A stretch of DNA of 64,000 nucleotides from JAEUIT01 sp044220875 (GTDB lineage Bacteria > Planctomycetota > Phycisphaerae > Phycisphaerales > SM1A02), in assembly GCA_044220875.1 (NCBI GenBank), contig JBGAQH010000001.1:124001-188000 (forward strand). The letters are read 5' to 3'. Positions 16,961 through 25,699 of the stretch are shown here, piece after piece. Below the pieces are notes generated by a model. It made no database searches, was not told where the DNA came from, and saw only the letters and a list, made by a program, of their open reading frames with translations. The number at the start of each line of letters is the position of its first letter. The first letter of the stretch is position 1. Position numbers and translations under genes: made by a program.

Positions 16961-18037
16961 ATGCACGACATCGCGATCATCGGAGCCGGGAAGATCGGCC
17001 GTATGGCCACCCACATGCTTGCCACCTGCGGCGACTACCGCGTCCGGGTCGCCGACTCCGTGGCGGCAAGCGTCGCCCACGTGACCAGCGCCTATCCGCA
17101 GGTCCAGGGCCACGTCTTCGACTTCCATGACGTGAACGCGATGGACGCGCTGCTGAAGGGCTGCCGCGCCGTGATCAGCTGCGCGCCGTTCCACTGCAAT
17201 CCCCTCATCGCCGAGCGGGCCCGCGCCCACAAGGTCCACTACCTCGACCTCACCGAGGACGTGGCCGTGACCAAGCGGGTGATGGAGCTCTCCCACGGCG
17301 CCGAGACCGCATTCGTGCCGCAGTGCGGCCTGGCCCCGGGCTTCATCACGATCGTCGCGACGCACCTCATCCGCCCGATGACCGAGGTGACCGACCTCCG
17401 GCTCCGCGTCGGCGCGCTGCCCCGCTTTCCGGACAACCAGCTTCGCTACAACCTCACCTGGTCGACCGAGGGGCTCATCAACGAATACTGCAATCCGTGC
17501 GAGGCGCTCATGGACGGCCGCCTCGTCTCGGTCCCGCCGATGGAGCACCGCGAGACGCTGGTGATCGACGGCGTCGAGTACGAGGCCTTCAACACCTCGG
17601 GCGGCCTGGGCACCCTCGCGGACACGCTCCGCGGCCGCGTGAGGAACGTCAACTACAAGACGATCCGCTTCCCCGGCCACAACACGCTGATGAAGTTCCT
17701 GCTCGACGACCTCCAGATGCGCGACCACCGCGACGAGCTCGGCCGCATCTTCGAGCGCTCGCTGCCGACGACCTACCAGGACCAGATCATCATCTTCGTC
17801 TCGGCGACGGGCCAGTACCACGGGCGCCTCACCGAGCGGACCTACGCGAAGACGGTGCTCCACAAGTTCATCGACAACGAGAACTGGTCGGGCATCCAGA
17901 TCACCACGGCCGCCGGCGTCTGCGCGGTGCTCGACCTCCTCGTCGCGGGCAAGATCCCGCAGCGGGGCTTCGTGAAGATGGAGCAGGTCAGCTACGACGA
18001 CTTCATCACGAACCGCTTCGGCAAGCACTACGCCTGA
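16961..18037 (+). CDS. saccharopine dehydrogenase family protein
   Basis: NAD(P)-dependent oxidoreductase of 358 aa. The Rossmann start MHDIAIIGAGKIGRMATHML has the GxGxxG motif at residues 8-13. The mid-region CAVISCAPFHCNPLIAERA-like strand (RAVISCAPFHCN), then YLDLTEDV and CGLAPGF, is typical of saccharopine dehydrogenase/lysine-ketoglutarate reductase relatives, as is the C-terminal domain with GLINEYCNPCEAL. ATG 16961 is chosen because the GxGxxG strand begins there; TACCAT (16909-16914) is a candidate -10. Whether it acts on saccharopine, carboxynorspermidine or a related opine-like compound cannot be decided. Its last 10 bp overlap the convergent folP end. Confidence 0.78.
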   Translation: MHDIAIIGAGKIGRMATHMLATCGDYRVRVADSVAASVAHVTSAYPQVQGHVFDFHDVNAMDALLKGCRAVISCAPFHCNPLIAERARAHKVHYLDLTEDVAVTKRVMELSHGAETAFVPQCGLAPGFITIVATHLIRPMTEVTDLRLRVGALPRFPDNQLRYNLTWSTEGLINEYCNPCEALMDGRLVSVPPMEHRETLVIDGVEYEAFNTSGGLGTLADTLRGRVRNVNYKTIRFPGHNTLMKFLLDDLQMRDHRDELGRIFERSLPTTYQDQIIIFVSATGQYHGRLTERTYAKTVLHKFIDNENWSGIQITTAAGVCAVLDLLVAGKIPQRGFVKMEQVSYDDFITNRFGKHYA

Positions 18038-18942
18038 GCCGAGAGCGCGGCGGCCGCGGCACCTAACGCTTCGCGCACGGCGGCGACGTCGTGCGTACGG
18101 ATGATGCGGGCCCCGCCGGACCAGGCGATCGCCGCGGCGACCGCCCCGCCGACGACGCGCCGCGCCGGATCGGCCACGCCCGTGACCTGCCCGACGAAGC
18201 TCTTGCGGCTCGCCCCGATGAGCAGCGGATAGCCGAGATCCGCGAGCTCGCCCGAGCGTGCGATGAGCGCCCAGTTCTGGGCAACGGTCTTGCCGAATCC
18301 GAGCCCCGGATCGAGGGCGATGCCGGCCTGCCCGACGCCGAGGGAGAGGGCCCGCTCCGCCGCCGCGAGAAGCCGGTCGCGGACGAAGGGAACGACGTCG
18401 CCCCCGATAGGGGCCGACGCATACTGCGTGCTGTAGCGATCGCGCTCGGGCGGCGCGACGCGGTGCATGAGGACGACGCCGCAGCCGCGCCGTGCGACGA
18501 GCGGGAGCATCGCCTCGTCCTCCTGCCCGGCGGAGACGTCGTTCACCGCATCGGCGCCGGCATCGAGCGCCGCGGCGGCGACCTCGGCCAGCGTCGTGTC
18601 GATCGAGACGGGCACGTCGCCGCGCCCGCCGAGCGCCCGGATCCGCCTGATCACCGGCACGGCGCGGCGGATCTGCTCTTCCGCCGAAACGCGCGTCGCG
18701 CCGGGCCGGGTGGACTCGGCACCGATGTCGATGATCGTCGCGCCCTCATCGATCATCGCCAGCGCCCGATCGGCCGCCGCGTCGACCGAGGCGAATTCGC
18801 CGCCGTCCGAGAAGGAGTCGGGCGTCACGTTGAGGATGCCCATCAGCGCGAAGGGCTCAAGGGCCAGCGCCCTGCCGTCCGCGAGCGCCCACGTCGCGGG
18901 CAGCGCGCCGCTGCGCTCCGCCCTCGGTGCGGCGCCGGTCAA
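18028..18942 (-). CDS. folP: dihydropteroate synthase
   Basis: Joins 6-hydroxymethyl-7,8-dihydropterin pyrophosphate to p-aminobenzoate in folate synthesis. A 304-aa TIM barrel with both signatures visible: LMGILNVTPDSFSDGG (near residue 34) and IDIGAESTRPGA, then VSIDTTLAEV, NDVSAGQ, LDPGLGFGKT, IGASRKSFVG and the terminal RTHDVAAV. The upstream gene's TGA overlaps a TTG at 18942 (TTGA), with GAAGGA 6 nt upstream, so I take TTG as start; the only downstream Met (in LMGILN) would truncate the first strand. Translational coupling with the preceding gene is likely. The 3' end overlaps the convergent gene by 10 bp. Confidence 0.9.
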   Translation of the reverse strand: MTGAAPRAERSGALPATWALADGRALALEPFALMGILNVTPDSFSDGGEFASVDAAADRALAMIDEGATIIDIGAESTRPGATRVSAEEQIRRAVPVIRRIRALGGRGDVPVSIDTTLAEVAAAALDAGADAVNDVSAGQEDEAMLPLVARRGCGVVLMHRVAPPERDRYSTQYASAPIGGDVVPFVRDRLLAAAERALSLGVGQAGIALDPGLGFGKTVAQNWALIARSGELADLGYPLLIGASRKSFVGQVTGVADPARRVVGGAVAAAIAWSGGARIIRTHDVAAVREALGAAAAALSAQA

Positions 18943-20726
18943 TTCACGTCCTTCGCCGGCCCCGGCACCGCGCCCATGATCTGGCGCTTGATCTCGTCGA
19001 AGCCGACGGCAAGCACGCCGCTGGGAATCACCAACGCGGTCTCGACCGTACCCTTGTCGATCTCGAGCGCGAACGCGACCGGCTCGACCGAGGTCGGGAT
19101 CTGCGGCACTCGCATCGTGTCGCCGCCCGGCACCAGCGTCAGCACCTGCTGGAACAGCTTGCCGAACTGGCCGACGCCGACGTAGCCCTCGACGTCGGCG
19201 CGGCCGATCTCCGGACGGTCGATGAGCCACTCGCGAAACGCGCCGATCGTCGCGTCGCTCGCGAGGGCCGCGCCGCCGGCGCCGGTCTTCGTCGCCCGCT
19301 CCAGCACGTCGGCGCGCTGGCTGAAGGTCATCACCACGCCCCCCTGCTGGCGCTTGACGAAGCCGACGAGCCCGCGGCTGCCGTAGATCCCCTGGGTGAT
19401 CATCCGCTGGATCGAGAGGTCGCCGGGACTCGCATCCTTCGCGGCAACCACCGTCTCGGTGACCTCGAACGCGTCGGCGATCTCGCCCGACTTCAGGTGC
19501 CGATCGTTCTCCCACGCGGGCTCGCGTCGAAGGCCGCCGATCTCGCCCTTCATCGACATGATGGCGTCGCGTAGGCCGTCGCGCACCGCGTCGGGCTTGT
19601 CGGTCTCGAGAAAGAGGGCGCTGTCGTTCAGCAAGCCGCCCACCGCGAGCCCCATCTTGCTCGGATAGATCGCCATCTGCATCGCGTGCACCGAGCCCTT
19701 CGCGCCGGCCAGCCACGCGGGAAGCGCCGGCTGTCCCGGGAGCGTGCGCAGCAGCGCCTCCAGCGCGCCGATGCCGCCGAGCCCGTCGATGTCGGCGCGA
19801 ACCGCGAAGTAGTAGGGCTGCTTCGGCATGCGGTCGAGGCGCGTCTCGTGGTCGGCTCCGCCGGCGGCAAGCGTGGCGAGTTCGCTGCCCGGCGCGAAGG
19901 AGACGAAGGTGCGGACGCCGACCCCGAGCGGATCGAAGTCGACGACGACGAGACCGCTGTCGAGCCCCTCGAGCAGCTTCATCGCCGTGGCCTGCATTTC
20001 CTTCGCCTGCGCGGCGAACGGCACGTCGCCCGGAGTGCGGTCCTTCGCCTGCGTCGCGGCCTGCTCGAGCGCGGGTCGCATCGCCTCGCGGCTTCCCCAG
20101 GCGATCAGGTCGCCCTTGGCCAGAAGCTCCGCGCCGCGCTGGCCAAGGCGGGCCCGCGCAGCGGCGCCGACGCCGGCGCCGGGATCGAAGTTTCGTACCG
20201 CGTCGGCGTCGTTGGAGAGATGAGCGTGATTCGCGCCGGCCTTGCCATAGAGGACCATGCCGTCCTGCCGCCTGTACGCGTCGGGAGCGATGTCGGGAGC
20301 GGCCACGAAATTGCCGGCGAGAAACGCCTTCGGGTCGGTGGCGGGGACGCTGATGACGATGCGGGCCGGCTTCGTTGCCTCCGACGGCGCCCGCACCGAG
20401 ATGGCGATCGGGCCCTTGTCGTCGAAGGAGGCGGAGATCCCCAGCTGGGCCTTGAGCTGGTCGATGGGACGACCGCCGAGCGATGCCTCGGGTCGGTTCA
20501 TCCGCTCGATGCACTGTTGAAGGTCGTCGCTCGCCCGCTTCGGATTCGGCACGATGACGAAGGCGATCGCGTCGGCGGGGACGAGGGCCAGCGCCGCATC
20601 CAGCGCGGAACGGGCCGGCTCGGCGGCCGCGGTGGCCTGTGGAAGGGCGAGCGCCGGCGCGATGGCGACCGCGGCAACGAGCAGGCCGGCGGCGGAGACG
20701 AGGGACGCGAAGCGCGGACGGGACAT
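18939..20726 (-). CDS. large secreted/periplasmic protein of unknown function
   Basis: No family recognised with confidence. The 595-aa product begins MSRPRFASLVSAAGLLVAAVAIAPALA, a signal peptide with cleavage near ALA-LPQ. The mature protein is mixed alpha/beta with no Cys-rich or membrane segment. The phrases LVPADAIAFVIVPNPKRASDDLQQCIERM and PYYFAVRADIDGLGG resemble DUF3352-like planctomycete envelope proteins, but this is weak. ATG 20726 has AAGGAG 9 nt upstream and a -10-like TACAGT at 20757-20762. The folP start overlaps its stop, so folP is probably cotranscribed. Confidence 0.6.
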   Translation of the reverse strand: MSRPRFASLVSAAGLLVAAVAIAPALALPQATAAAEPARSALDAALALVPADAIAFVIVPNPKRASDDLQQCIERMNRPEASLGGRPIDQLKAQLGISASFDDKGPIAISVRAPSEATKPARIVISVPATDPKAFLAGNFVAAPDIAPDAYRRQDGMVLYGKAGANHAHLSNDADAVRNFDPGAGVGAAARARLGQRGAELLAKGDLIAWGSREAMRPALEQAATQAKDRTPGDVPFAAQAKEMQATAMKLLEGLDSGLVVVDFDPLGVGVRTFVSFAPGSELATLAAGGADHETRLDRMPKQPYYFAVRADIDGLGGIGALEALLRTLPGQPALPAWLAGAKGSVHAMQMAIYPSKMGLAVGGLLNDSALFLETDKPDAVRDGLRDAIMSMKGEIGGLRREPAWENDRHLKSGEIADAFEVTETVVAAKDASPGDLSIQRMITQGIYGSRGLVGFVKRQQGGVVMTFSQRADVLERATKTGAGGAALASDATIGAFREWLIDRPEIGRADVEGYVGVGQFGKLFQQVLTLVPGGDTMRVPQIPTSVEPVAFALEIDKGTVETALVIPSGVLAVGFDEIKRQIMGAVPGPAKDVN

Positions 20727-20781
20727 GGCGTGAGGCTCCTTCGGCGACAAGGCCTTACTGTACGGCGATACGCGCGAAGCG

Positions 20782-22023
20782 ATGCAGATGAACGCGATCT
20801 CCCTGGCTGAATCGGTTGGCGAATCGAGCGTGGTCGGGCTCCCCGTGGCGCTCGGTCCCGCGGTCATCGCGCTGCTGGCCGTCGGACTCGCGGCGGTGCT
20901 GAGGCGATTGGGCGTCGCGGGCGCTGCGCTCCTCGCCGGACTGACGGCGGGCGTTCTGTGCGGTCCGGGGGTGATGGGTCGCGTGGCGCCCGAACTGACG
21001 GTGAGGATCCTCGACGGCGACCCGGCTCGGCTTCGCGAGCTCATTGCCCTCGAGCGGGAGCGCGGCGCCATGAGCGTCGCGTTAGCCGCACCGGCCCTCG
21101 CCGGCGCCGACGCCTCCGCCGCGGCAGGCGATCTCGACGAGCGCATCGCCAAGGCAAGCGTCGCATGGGAGCGGACCCGCGAGGCGCATCGTGCGCCGTT
21201 GCGCGTGGCCATCCTCGGGCTCGCGGCGCTGGTCCTTCTGGGGAGCGGCGGCGCGTCCGCGGTGCGTTCGCCCATTCGCCGGCACCATCGCGCGGAAGCG
21301 CTGCTCCTGGCGCTCTGGAGCGGATCGGCATCGGTGGGGCTGAGCGTCGCGGTGATGTGGCTGTGGGGATTCGCGCCGCTCGGGCCCGAGTCGCTGGGCC
21401 TCGCCGCCGCCGCGTCGTGCGGCGCATGCGGGCTCACCCGGGAGGACCGGCGGGCGGCGCGATCGGTGAGTTGGGGTGCGGCGGCGCTCATCGAGCAGTC
21501 GTCCCGCATGGCCACGGTCATGGCGGCTGCCCTTCTCGTTGCCGCGATGCTCGCTGGCGGCGCGCTCCGCATGCCCTGGCTTGCGTGGGCGGCACTCGCC
21601 TGCCTTCCGGTCGGATGGCTTCTGCGGCCGCGGATGGCGCCGTTCGTCGATCGGCTTGTCGTGCCGGCCCTGATGGCCCTCTGCATGCTCGAGGTTGAAC
21701 CCTTCCGCGACCTCAGGATCGGCCTGACGCTCATTCTCTACCTCGTCCTGGAGGATGCCCGCTGGCTCGGCGCCTGGCTGGGCCACTGGTCGGCCGGACG
21801 GGCGACGCCGGTGGGGGCGATGGCACTTGCGCTGGCGGGGATGTCGGTCGAGCCGCTGGTGGTCGCCTTCGCCGCGCTGGGGCTCGTCACGGGAAGCCAT
21901 CCGAGCTGGCTCGCGGGATCGCTGCTCGCGGCTGCAACCACCATGGCACTTCTCGCGAAGGTGCGGGCCGCGGCGTCCCGACGCCTATTGTCGGCCGACG
22001 CCGCGCTGACCGCTGCCGAGTGA
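20782..22023 (+). CDS. polytopic membrane protein, distantly antiporter-like
   Basis: 413 aa with about 9-11 hydrophobic helices separated by a cytoplasmic-looking charged stretch (residues 85-135). The first helices read ALGPAVIALLAVGLAAVLRR and LLAGLTAGVLCGPGVMGRVAPEL. The latter recalls the second helix of CPA-type cation/proton antiporters (GxLLGPxVLGxV), but no acidic DD/ND transport motif is evident later. It may be a degenerate relative or a convergent resemblance. It is divergent from the secreted protein gene with 55 bp between starts and precedes the peroxidase gene by 46 bp. Confidence 0.5.
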   Translation: MQMNAISLAESVGESSVVGLPVALGPAVIALLAVGLAAVLRRLGVAGAALLAGLTAGVLCGPGVMGRVAPELTVRILDGDPARLRELIALERERGAMSVALAAPALAGADASAAAGDLDERIAKASVAWERTREAHRAPLRVAILGLAALVLLGSGGASAVRSPIRRHHRAEALLLALWSGSASVGLSVAVMWLWGFAPLGPESLGLAAAASCGACGLTREDRRAARSVSWGAAALIEQSSRMATVMAAALLVAAMLAGGALRMPWLAWAALACLPVGWLLRPRMAPFVDRLVVPALMALCMLEVEPFRDLRIGLTLILYLVLEDARWLGAWLGHWSAGRATPVGAMALALAGMSVEPLVVAFAALGLVTGSHPSWLAGSLLAAATTMALLAKVRAAASRRLLSADAALTAAE

Positions 22024-22069
22024 CCTACGCTCCGCCCACTTCCAACGTCACGCCCTCTCGGAGAGAACC

Positions 22070-22702
22070 ATGTCGAAGATCGCATCCGTCATTGCCGGCA
22101 CCGTCATTGCAGCCCTCGGGCTTGGCGCTGCGGCGTCCATGCCCGCCGACTCGAAGCTCGTCGAGAAGTGGAAGGGCAAGAGCTTCTATTCGCTGTCGAC
22201 GAAGACGCTCGCGGGCGAGCCGGCGGCGCTGAAGCAGTTCGACGGAAAGGTCACGCTGGTCGTGAACGTCGCCAGCCAGTGCGGCCTGACGCCGCAGTAC
22301 GAGGGGCTCGAAAAGCTCTATCGCGAGCTGAAGGACAAGGGCTTCGTCATCGTCGGCTTCCCCAGCAACGACTTCGGCGGCCAGGAGCCGGGAACGCCGG
22401 AGGAGATCAAGACCTTCTGCACGAGCAAGTACGACGTCACCTTCCCGATGATGGAGAAGGTGCAGACCAAGGCCGGCGCCGGACAGGCGGAGATCTACGA
22501 GTTCCTCGGCACGCGAACCGACAAGCTTCCCGGCTGGAACTTCGCGAAGTACGTCATCGGCCGCGACGGCCAGGCCATCACCTTCTTCGATTCGCGGGTG
22601 AAGCCGGACGCGAAGGAACTCCGCGAGGCGATCGACAAGGCGCTGGCCGCGAAGGCTCCGGATGCTCCCGCAGCCAAGCCCGCCGCGCCGGCGACGAAGT
22701 GA
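22070..22702 (+). CDS. glutathione peroxidase family protein (exported)
   Basis: Thiol peroxidase, 210 aa, with an N-terminal signal-like helix (IASVIAGTVIAALGLGAAAS). The peroxidatic Cys is C71 in NVASQCGLTPQY. The tetrad is completed by Q105 (NDFGGQEPG), W156 and N157 (LPGWNFAKYVI). C117 (TFCTSKYDVTFP) corresponds to the resolving Cys of thioredoxin-dependent family members, so thioredoxin is the likely reductant. ATG 22070 has GGAGAG upstream; TACGCT at 22026-22031 may be the -10. An Ala/Pro-rich tail (residues 193-210) is extra. Its role in envelope peroxide defence is inferred from the signal. Confidence 0.88.
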   Translation: MSKIASVIAGTVIAALGLGAAASMPADSKLVEKWKGKSFYSLSTKTLAGEPAALKQFDGKVTLVVNVASQCGLTPQYEGLEKLYRELKDKGFVIVGFPSNDFGGQEPGTPEEIKTFCTSKYDVTFPMMEKVQTKAGAGQAEIYEFLGTRTDKLPGWNFAKYVIGRDGQAITFFDSRVKPDAKELREAIDKALAAKAPDAPAAKPAAPATK

Positions 22703-22740
22703 GTCAGGCTCCGTCGCCGCGGAACGACGTGGCGTGCGCC

Positions 22741-23625
22741 CTATTCGGGTGACCGCTGGTCGGTCCACTGCTGTGCCCGCGCCATGGGCGGGAGAAGCTG
22801 CTGCGCGTCCATGATCGCCCGCAGGAGCGTGACGATGCGCGCGGTGGTCGCGGAATCCGCGCGCAGCTCGACATCGCCGACCCAGCCGTCGCGGGCAACG
22901 AACTCGAGGCATCGCGGGTCCCACGGGTGCGACCGCCGTATCGCGGTGATGTCCGAGAGCGCTACGGGAAGCCGCCCGCGCATCGGGGCGTTCTGCCACG
23001 CGGCCCGCCGGCGGATCCTTCCCGCGAGGGCACCGTAAAGGTGATGGGGGCCCTCGACGGCGATCTTCCACGCCTGGCGAACCGTGAGGAGAAGGAGGAT
23101 GGTCGGCACCACCGACCAGTAGCGGAGGCCCGAGTCCATGGCGAGGAGCGAGGCGGAGATCCCGAATGCGGTGCAGACGGTCGGAAGCAGCAATTGCCAC
23201 GCGAGGGCGCGGCCGACTCTGATCATGCCTCGCTTCCAATGCGGACGGAGACGCAGGACCAGTCGCGCCGATGCGGCCGTGGCCAGGGCAAGGACGAAGA
23301 GGGCGAGCTCCGTGACGATGAACCACCGCCATCCGTTCTGCACCGCGATGACATTCAGAAGGGCGAGGGATACGACCTGGCCGCCTGCGCCGAGTGCGAA
23401 GAGGTAGGCCAACGAGGAGCTGACGGGGTCGGACGCGGCGCAAGGAATCGCGCAGTGCATCGTGGCCACGAGGCGCGCTGAGCCGCACTCGGCGCAGGTC
23501 GGGCGTGTCGTGTGGTGCGGATGTCCGCATTCAAGGCAGTGGACCGCGAGCAGCGCCGACGGAATCGGCACCGCCTCCGTCGCCGGAGTCGCCGGCGATG
23601 TTCGTTCTTCGGCCTGTGCGGTCAT
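22741..23625 (-). CDS. zinc-ribbon membrane protein, unknown function
   Basis: The N-terminal 60 residues hold a zinc ribbon: VHCLECGHPHHTTRPTCAECGSARL, with CxxC at both knuckles. The middle has about 4 hydrophobic helices (residues 68-190). A soluble C-terminal tail (residues 200-294) is rich in Arg/Trp and reads ITAIRRSHPWDPRCLEFVARDGWVG, reminiscent of a small beta-domain. Proteins combining a ribbon with membrane helices are common in planctomycetes but mostly uncharacterised. A good promoter lies upstream (23679-23707). No operon partner. Confidence 0.55.
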   Translation of the reverse strand: MTAQAEERTSPATPATEAVPIPSALLAVHCLECGHPHHTTRPTCAECGSARLVATMHCAIPCAASDPVSSSLAYLFALGAGGQVVSLALLNVIAVQNGWRWFIVTELALFVLALATAASARLVLRLRPHWKRGMIRVGRALAWQLLLPTVCTAFGISASLLAMDSGLRYWSVVPTILLLLTVRQAWKIAVEGPHHLYGALAGRIRRRAAWQNAPMRGRLPVALSDITAIRRSHPWDPRCLEFVARDGWVGDVELRADSATTARIVTLLRAIMDAQQLLPPMARAQQWTDQRSPE

Positions 23626-23678
23626 CGTGATCGATCATGCCGGCGTTCGCGCCGCAGGGGGGATTCGCTTCGTCGCAC

Positions 23679-23707
23679 AATGTAATGAACGGAGCATCGC
23701 ATATCAA
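23679..23707 (-). promoter_or_regulatory. sigma70-type promoter of zinc-ribbon membrane protein gene
   Basis: On the minus strand TTGATA (23702-23707) and TACATT (23679-23684) are spaced by exactly 17 bp in an unusually AT-rich stretch. Transcription would begin near 23672, about 47 nt before the start codon. It is the best -35/-10 pair seen in the window. Confidence 0.6.
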
Positions 23708-23744
23708 TGATGATGCGTGATGATCATGGGTTTCTTCATAACGG

Positions 23745-23788
23745 AACGACCGGCGCCAATCAGCCCGAGGGCCGACGCGCCGGTCGTT
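23745..23788. terminator. perfect 12-bp inverted repeat downstream of glmS
   Basis: AACGACCGGCGC (23745-23756) pairs with GCGCCGGTCGTT (23777-23788) across 20 nt. It lies 75 bp after the glmS stop in the direction of transcription. The exit side lacks a T-run on the minus strand, so it is a terminator or 3'-end-stabilising hairpin of uncertain strength. Confidence 0.4.
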
Positions 23789-23818
23789 CGCTTGTCATTG
23801 ATTGTCTGAGGCGAAGGG

Positions 23819-23880
23819 ACTTGGCCCCTCGGTCACTCGACGGTGACCGACTTGGCCCCTCGGTCACTCGACGGTGACCG
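23819..23880. repeat. two perfect tandem copies of a 31-bp unit at the glmS 3' end
   Basis: Copy one is 23819-23849 and copy two 23850-23880, identical over 31 bp. Copy two contains the last sense codons and stop of glmS (SVTVE-stop); copy one repeats them as untranslated sequence. Each unit contains a hairpin CGGTCAC/GTGACCG spanning the stop codon. The unit length is not a multiple of 3, so the protein is not extended. Confidence 0.9.
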
Positions 23881-25699
23881 ACTTAGCCAAATTCCGCGGC
23901 TTGTCCACGTCCTTGCCGCGCATCACCGCGGCGTGATAGGCGAGGAGCTGCAGCGGCACGACCGTGAGCATCGGCTGGAGCGGCTCCGGCACGTCCGGCA
24001 CCCAGAAGACCTCGTTGACGTGCTTCCGGATGCTCTCGTCGCCCTCGGTGGCGACGGCGATCACGTGGCCGCCGCGCGAGCGGACCTCCTCGATGTTCGA
24101 GAGGACCTTTTCGTATTGGCTGTTGCGAGTCGCCAGGAAGACGACCGGCATGCCGTTGTCGATGAGGGCGATCGGGCCATGCTTCATCTCCGCCGCGGGC
24201 ATGCCCTCGGCGTGGATGTAGCTGATTTCCTTGAGCTTCAGGGCGCCCTCGAGAGCCACAGGATAGTTGTAGCCGCGGCCGAGGAAGAGCCAGTTCTCGC
24301 GGTCGATGTACTTCGCGGTGGCCTTCTTGATGTCGTCGCTCTGCCGAAGGACGCGCTCGATGTGATCGGGAATCTTGTGCATCGCCTCGAGGAGCTCGCG
24401 CACGTAGTCGGCGGAGAGGAAGCGACGGCGACCGATGAAGAGGGCGAGCATCGTCGCGACGGCGACCTGGCCGAGGAAGGCCTTGGTGCTGGCGACGCCG
24501 ATCTCGGGGCCGACGCGGAGGTAGATGCCCGCGTCGGTCTCGCGGGAGATCGAGCTGCCGACGACGTTGACGAGGCCGAGGGCGAGCGCTCCGCGCTGCT
24601 TGGCTTCCTGAAGAGCCGCGAGCGTGTCGGCGGTTTCGCCCGACTGGCTGATGGCGACGACGACGGTGCCCTCTTCGACCATCGGATTGCGATAGCGGAA
24701 TTCGCTGGCGAAGTCGACGTCGGTCGGGATCTTCGCGAGGTCCTCCATCACGTACTCGGCGACCATGCCCGCGTGGAGGGCGGTGCCCTGGCCGACGAAG
24801 ACGATGCGGCGGGCGCGGGCCAGCTCGCGGGCGAAGGTGCTGACGCCGCCGAGGACGATCTGGCCGGCGCGGAGATCGATGCGGCCCTTCATCGACATGC
24901 GGAGGGCCTGCGGCTGCTCGTAGATCTCCTTGAGCATGTAGTGATCGAACGTGCCGAGTTCGATCTGCCCGAGGTCGTATTCGAGTTCGCGCACTTCCGC
25001 GGTGACGGGCACGTTGTCGACGGTATTGGTCTGGAAGCTGTCGCGGGTCAGCTTCGCGACGGTGTAGTCCTGGAGCGTGAACGCCTGCGTGGTGTGGGCG
25101 ACGATCGCGCTTTGGTCGCTGGCGACGATGTACTCGTCCTTGCCGACGCCGACCATGAGGGGCGAACCCTTGCGGGCGACGACGAGGACGTCGGGTTCCT
25201 TGTTGCAGATGACCGCGATGGCGTAGGCGCCCGTGACCTCGCGGAGCGCAGCCTGCACGGCCTTCTCGAGATCACCGCGGTAGAGCTCGCCGACGAGGTG
25301 GGCGAGGACCTCGGTGTCGGTCTCGCTGGTGAAGACGTGGCCCTTCTCCTCGAGGTACTTCTTGAGCACCGAGTAGTTCTCGATGATGCCGTTGTGGATG
25401 AGGGCGATGCCGTGGCCGAGCTTCGCGTCGTCGCAATGCGGGTGGGCGTTCTTGTCGGTGACGCCGCCGTGCGTGGCCCAACGGGTATGGGCGATGCCCA
25501 GCGACCCGTCGAAGCCCCCCTGTCGCTCGACCAGCTCCTCAAGCACGCTGACGCGCCCGACGGCCTTCGCGACCCGAATCGAGCCGTTCAGGATGGCAAG
25601 GCCCGCGGAGTCGTAGCCGCGATATTCCAGACGCTTGAGACCCTCGAGCAAGATGGGCTTGGCCTGCTTGCGTCCGATGTAAGCGACGATTCCGCACAT
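23864..25699 (-). CDS. glmS: glutamine--fructose-6-phosphate aminotransferase (isomerizing)
   Basis: Makes glucosamine-6-phosphate from fructose-6-phosphate and glutamine, the first step to UDP-GlcNAc. The 611-aa product starts MCGIVAYIGRKQAKP, so Cys2 becomes the N-terminal nucleophile after Met removal. The glutaminase domain (1-240) has YRGYDSAGLA, HTRWATHGG and HNGIIENY. Two SIS domains follow, with ISQSGETADTLAAL, the phosphosugar loop GVASTKAFLGQ and the C-terminal DKPRNLAKSVTVE. ATG 25699 is used, with GAGGAG 10 nt upstream; the longer in-frame extension has no family similarity. The 3' end carries a tandem duplication. Confidence 0.95.
   Translation of the reverse strand: MCGIVAYIGRKQAKPILLEGLKRLEYRGYDSAGLAILNGSIRVAKAVGRVSVLEELVERQGGFDGSLGIAHTRWATHGGVTDKNAHPHCDDAKLGHGIALIHNGIIENYSVLKKYLEEKGHVFTSETDTEVLAHLVGELYRGDLEKAVQAALREVTGAYAIAVICNKEPDVLVVARKGSPLMVGVGKDEYIVASDQSAIVAHTTQAFTLQDYTVAKLTRDSFQTNTVDNVPVTAEVRELEYDLGQIELGTFDHYMLKEIYEQPQALRMSMKGRIDLRAGQIVLGGVSTFARELARARRIVFVGQGTALHAGMVAEYVMEDLAKIPTDVDFASEFRYRNPMVEEGTVVVAISQSGETADTLAALQEAKQRGALALGLVNVVGSSISRETDAGIYLRVGPEIGVASTKAFLGQVAVATMLALFIGRRRFLSADYVRELLEAMHKIPDHIERVLRQSDDIKKATAKYIDRENWLFLGRGYNYPVALEGALKLKEISYIHAEGMPAAEMKHGPIALIDNGMPVVFLATRNSQYEKVLSNIEEVRSRGGHVIAVATEGDESIRKHVNEVFWVPDVPEPLQPMLTVVPLQLLAYHAAVMRGKDVDKPRNLAKSVTVE

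Noticed and set aside
23819..23880. Short direct repeats as a CRISPR array
   Set aside because: Two contiguous copies with no spacers and part of a coding sequence; also no cas genes in the window.
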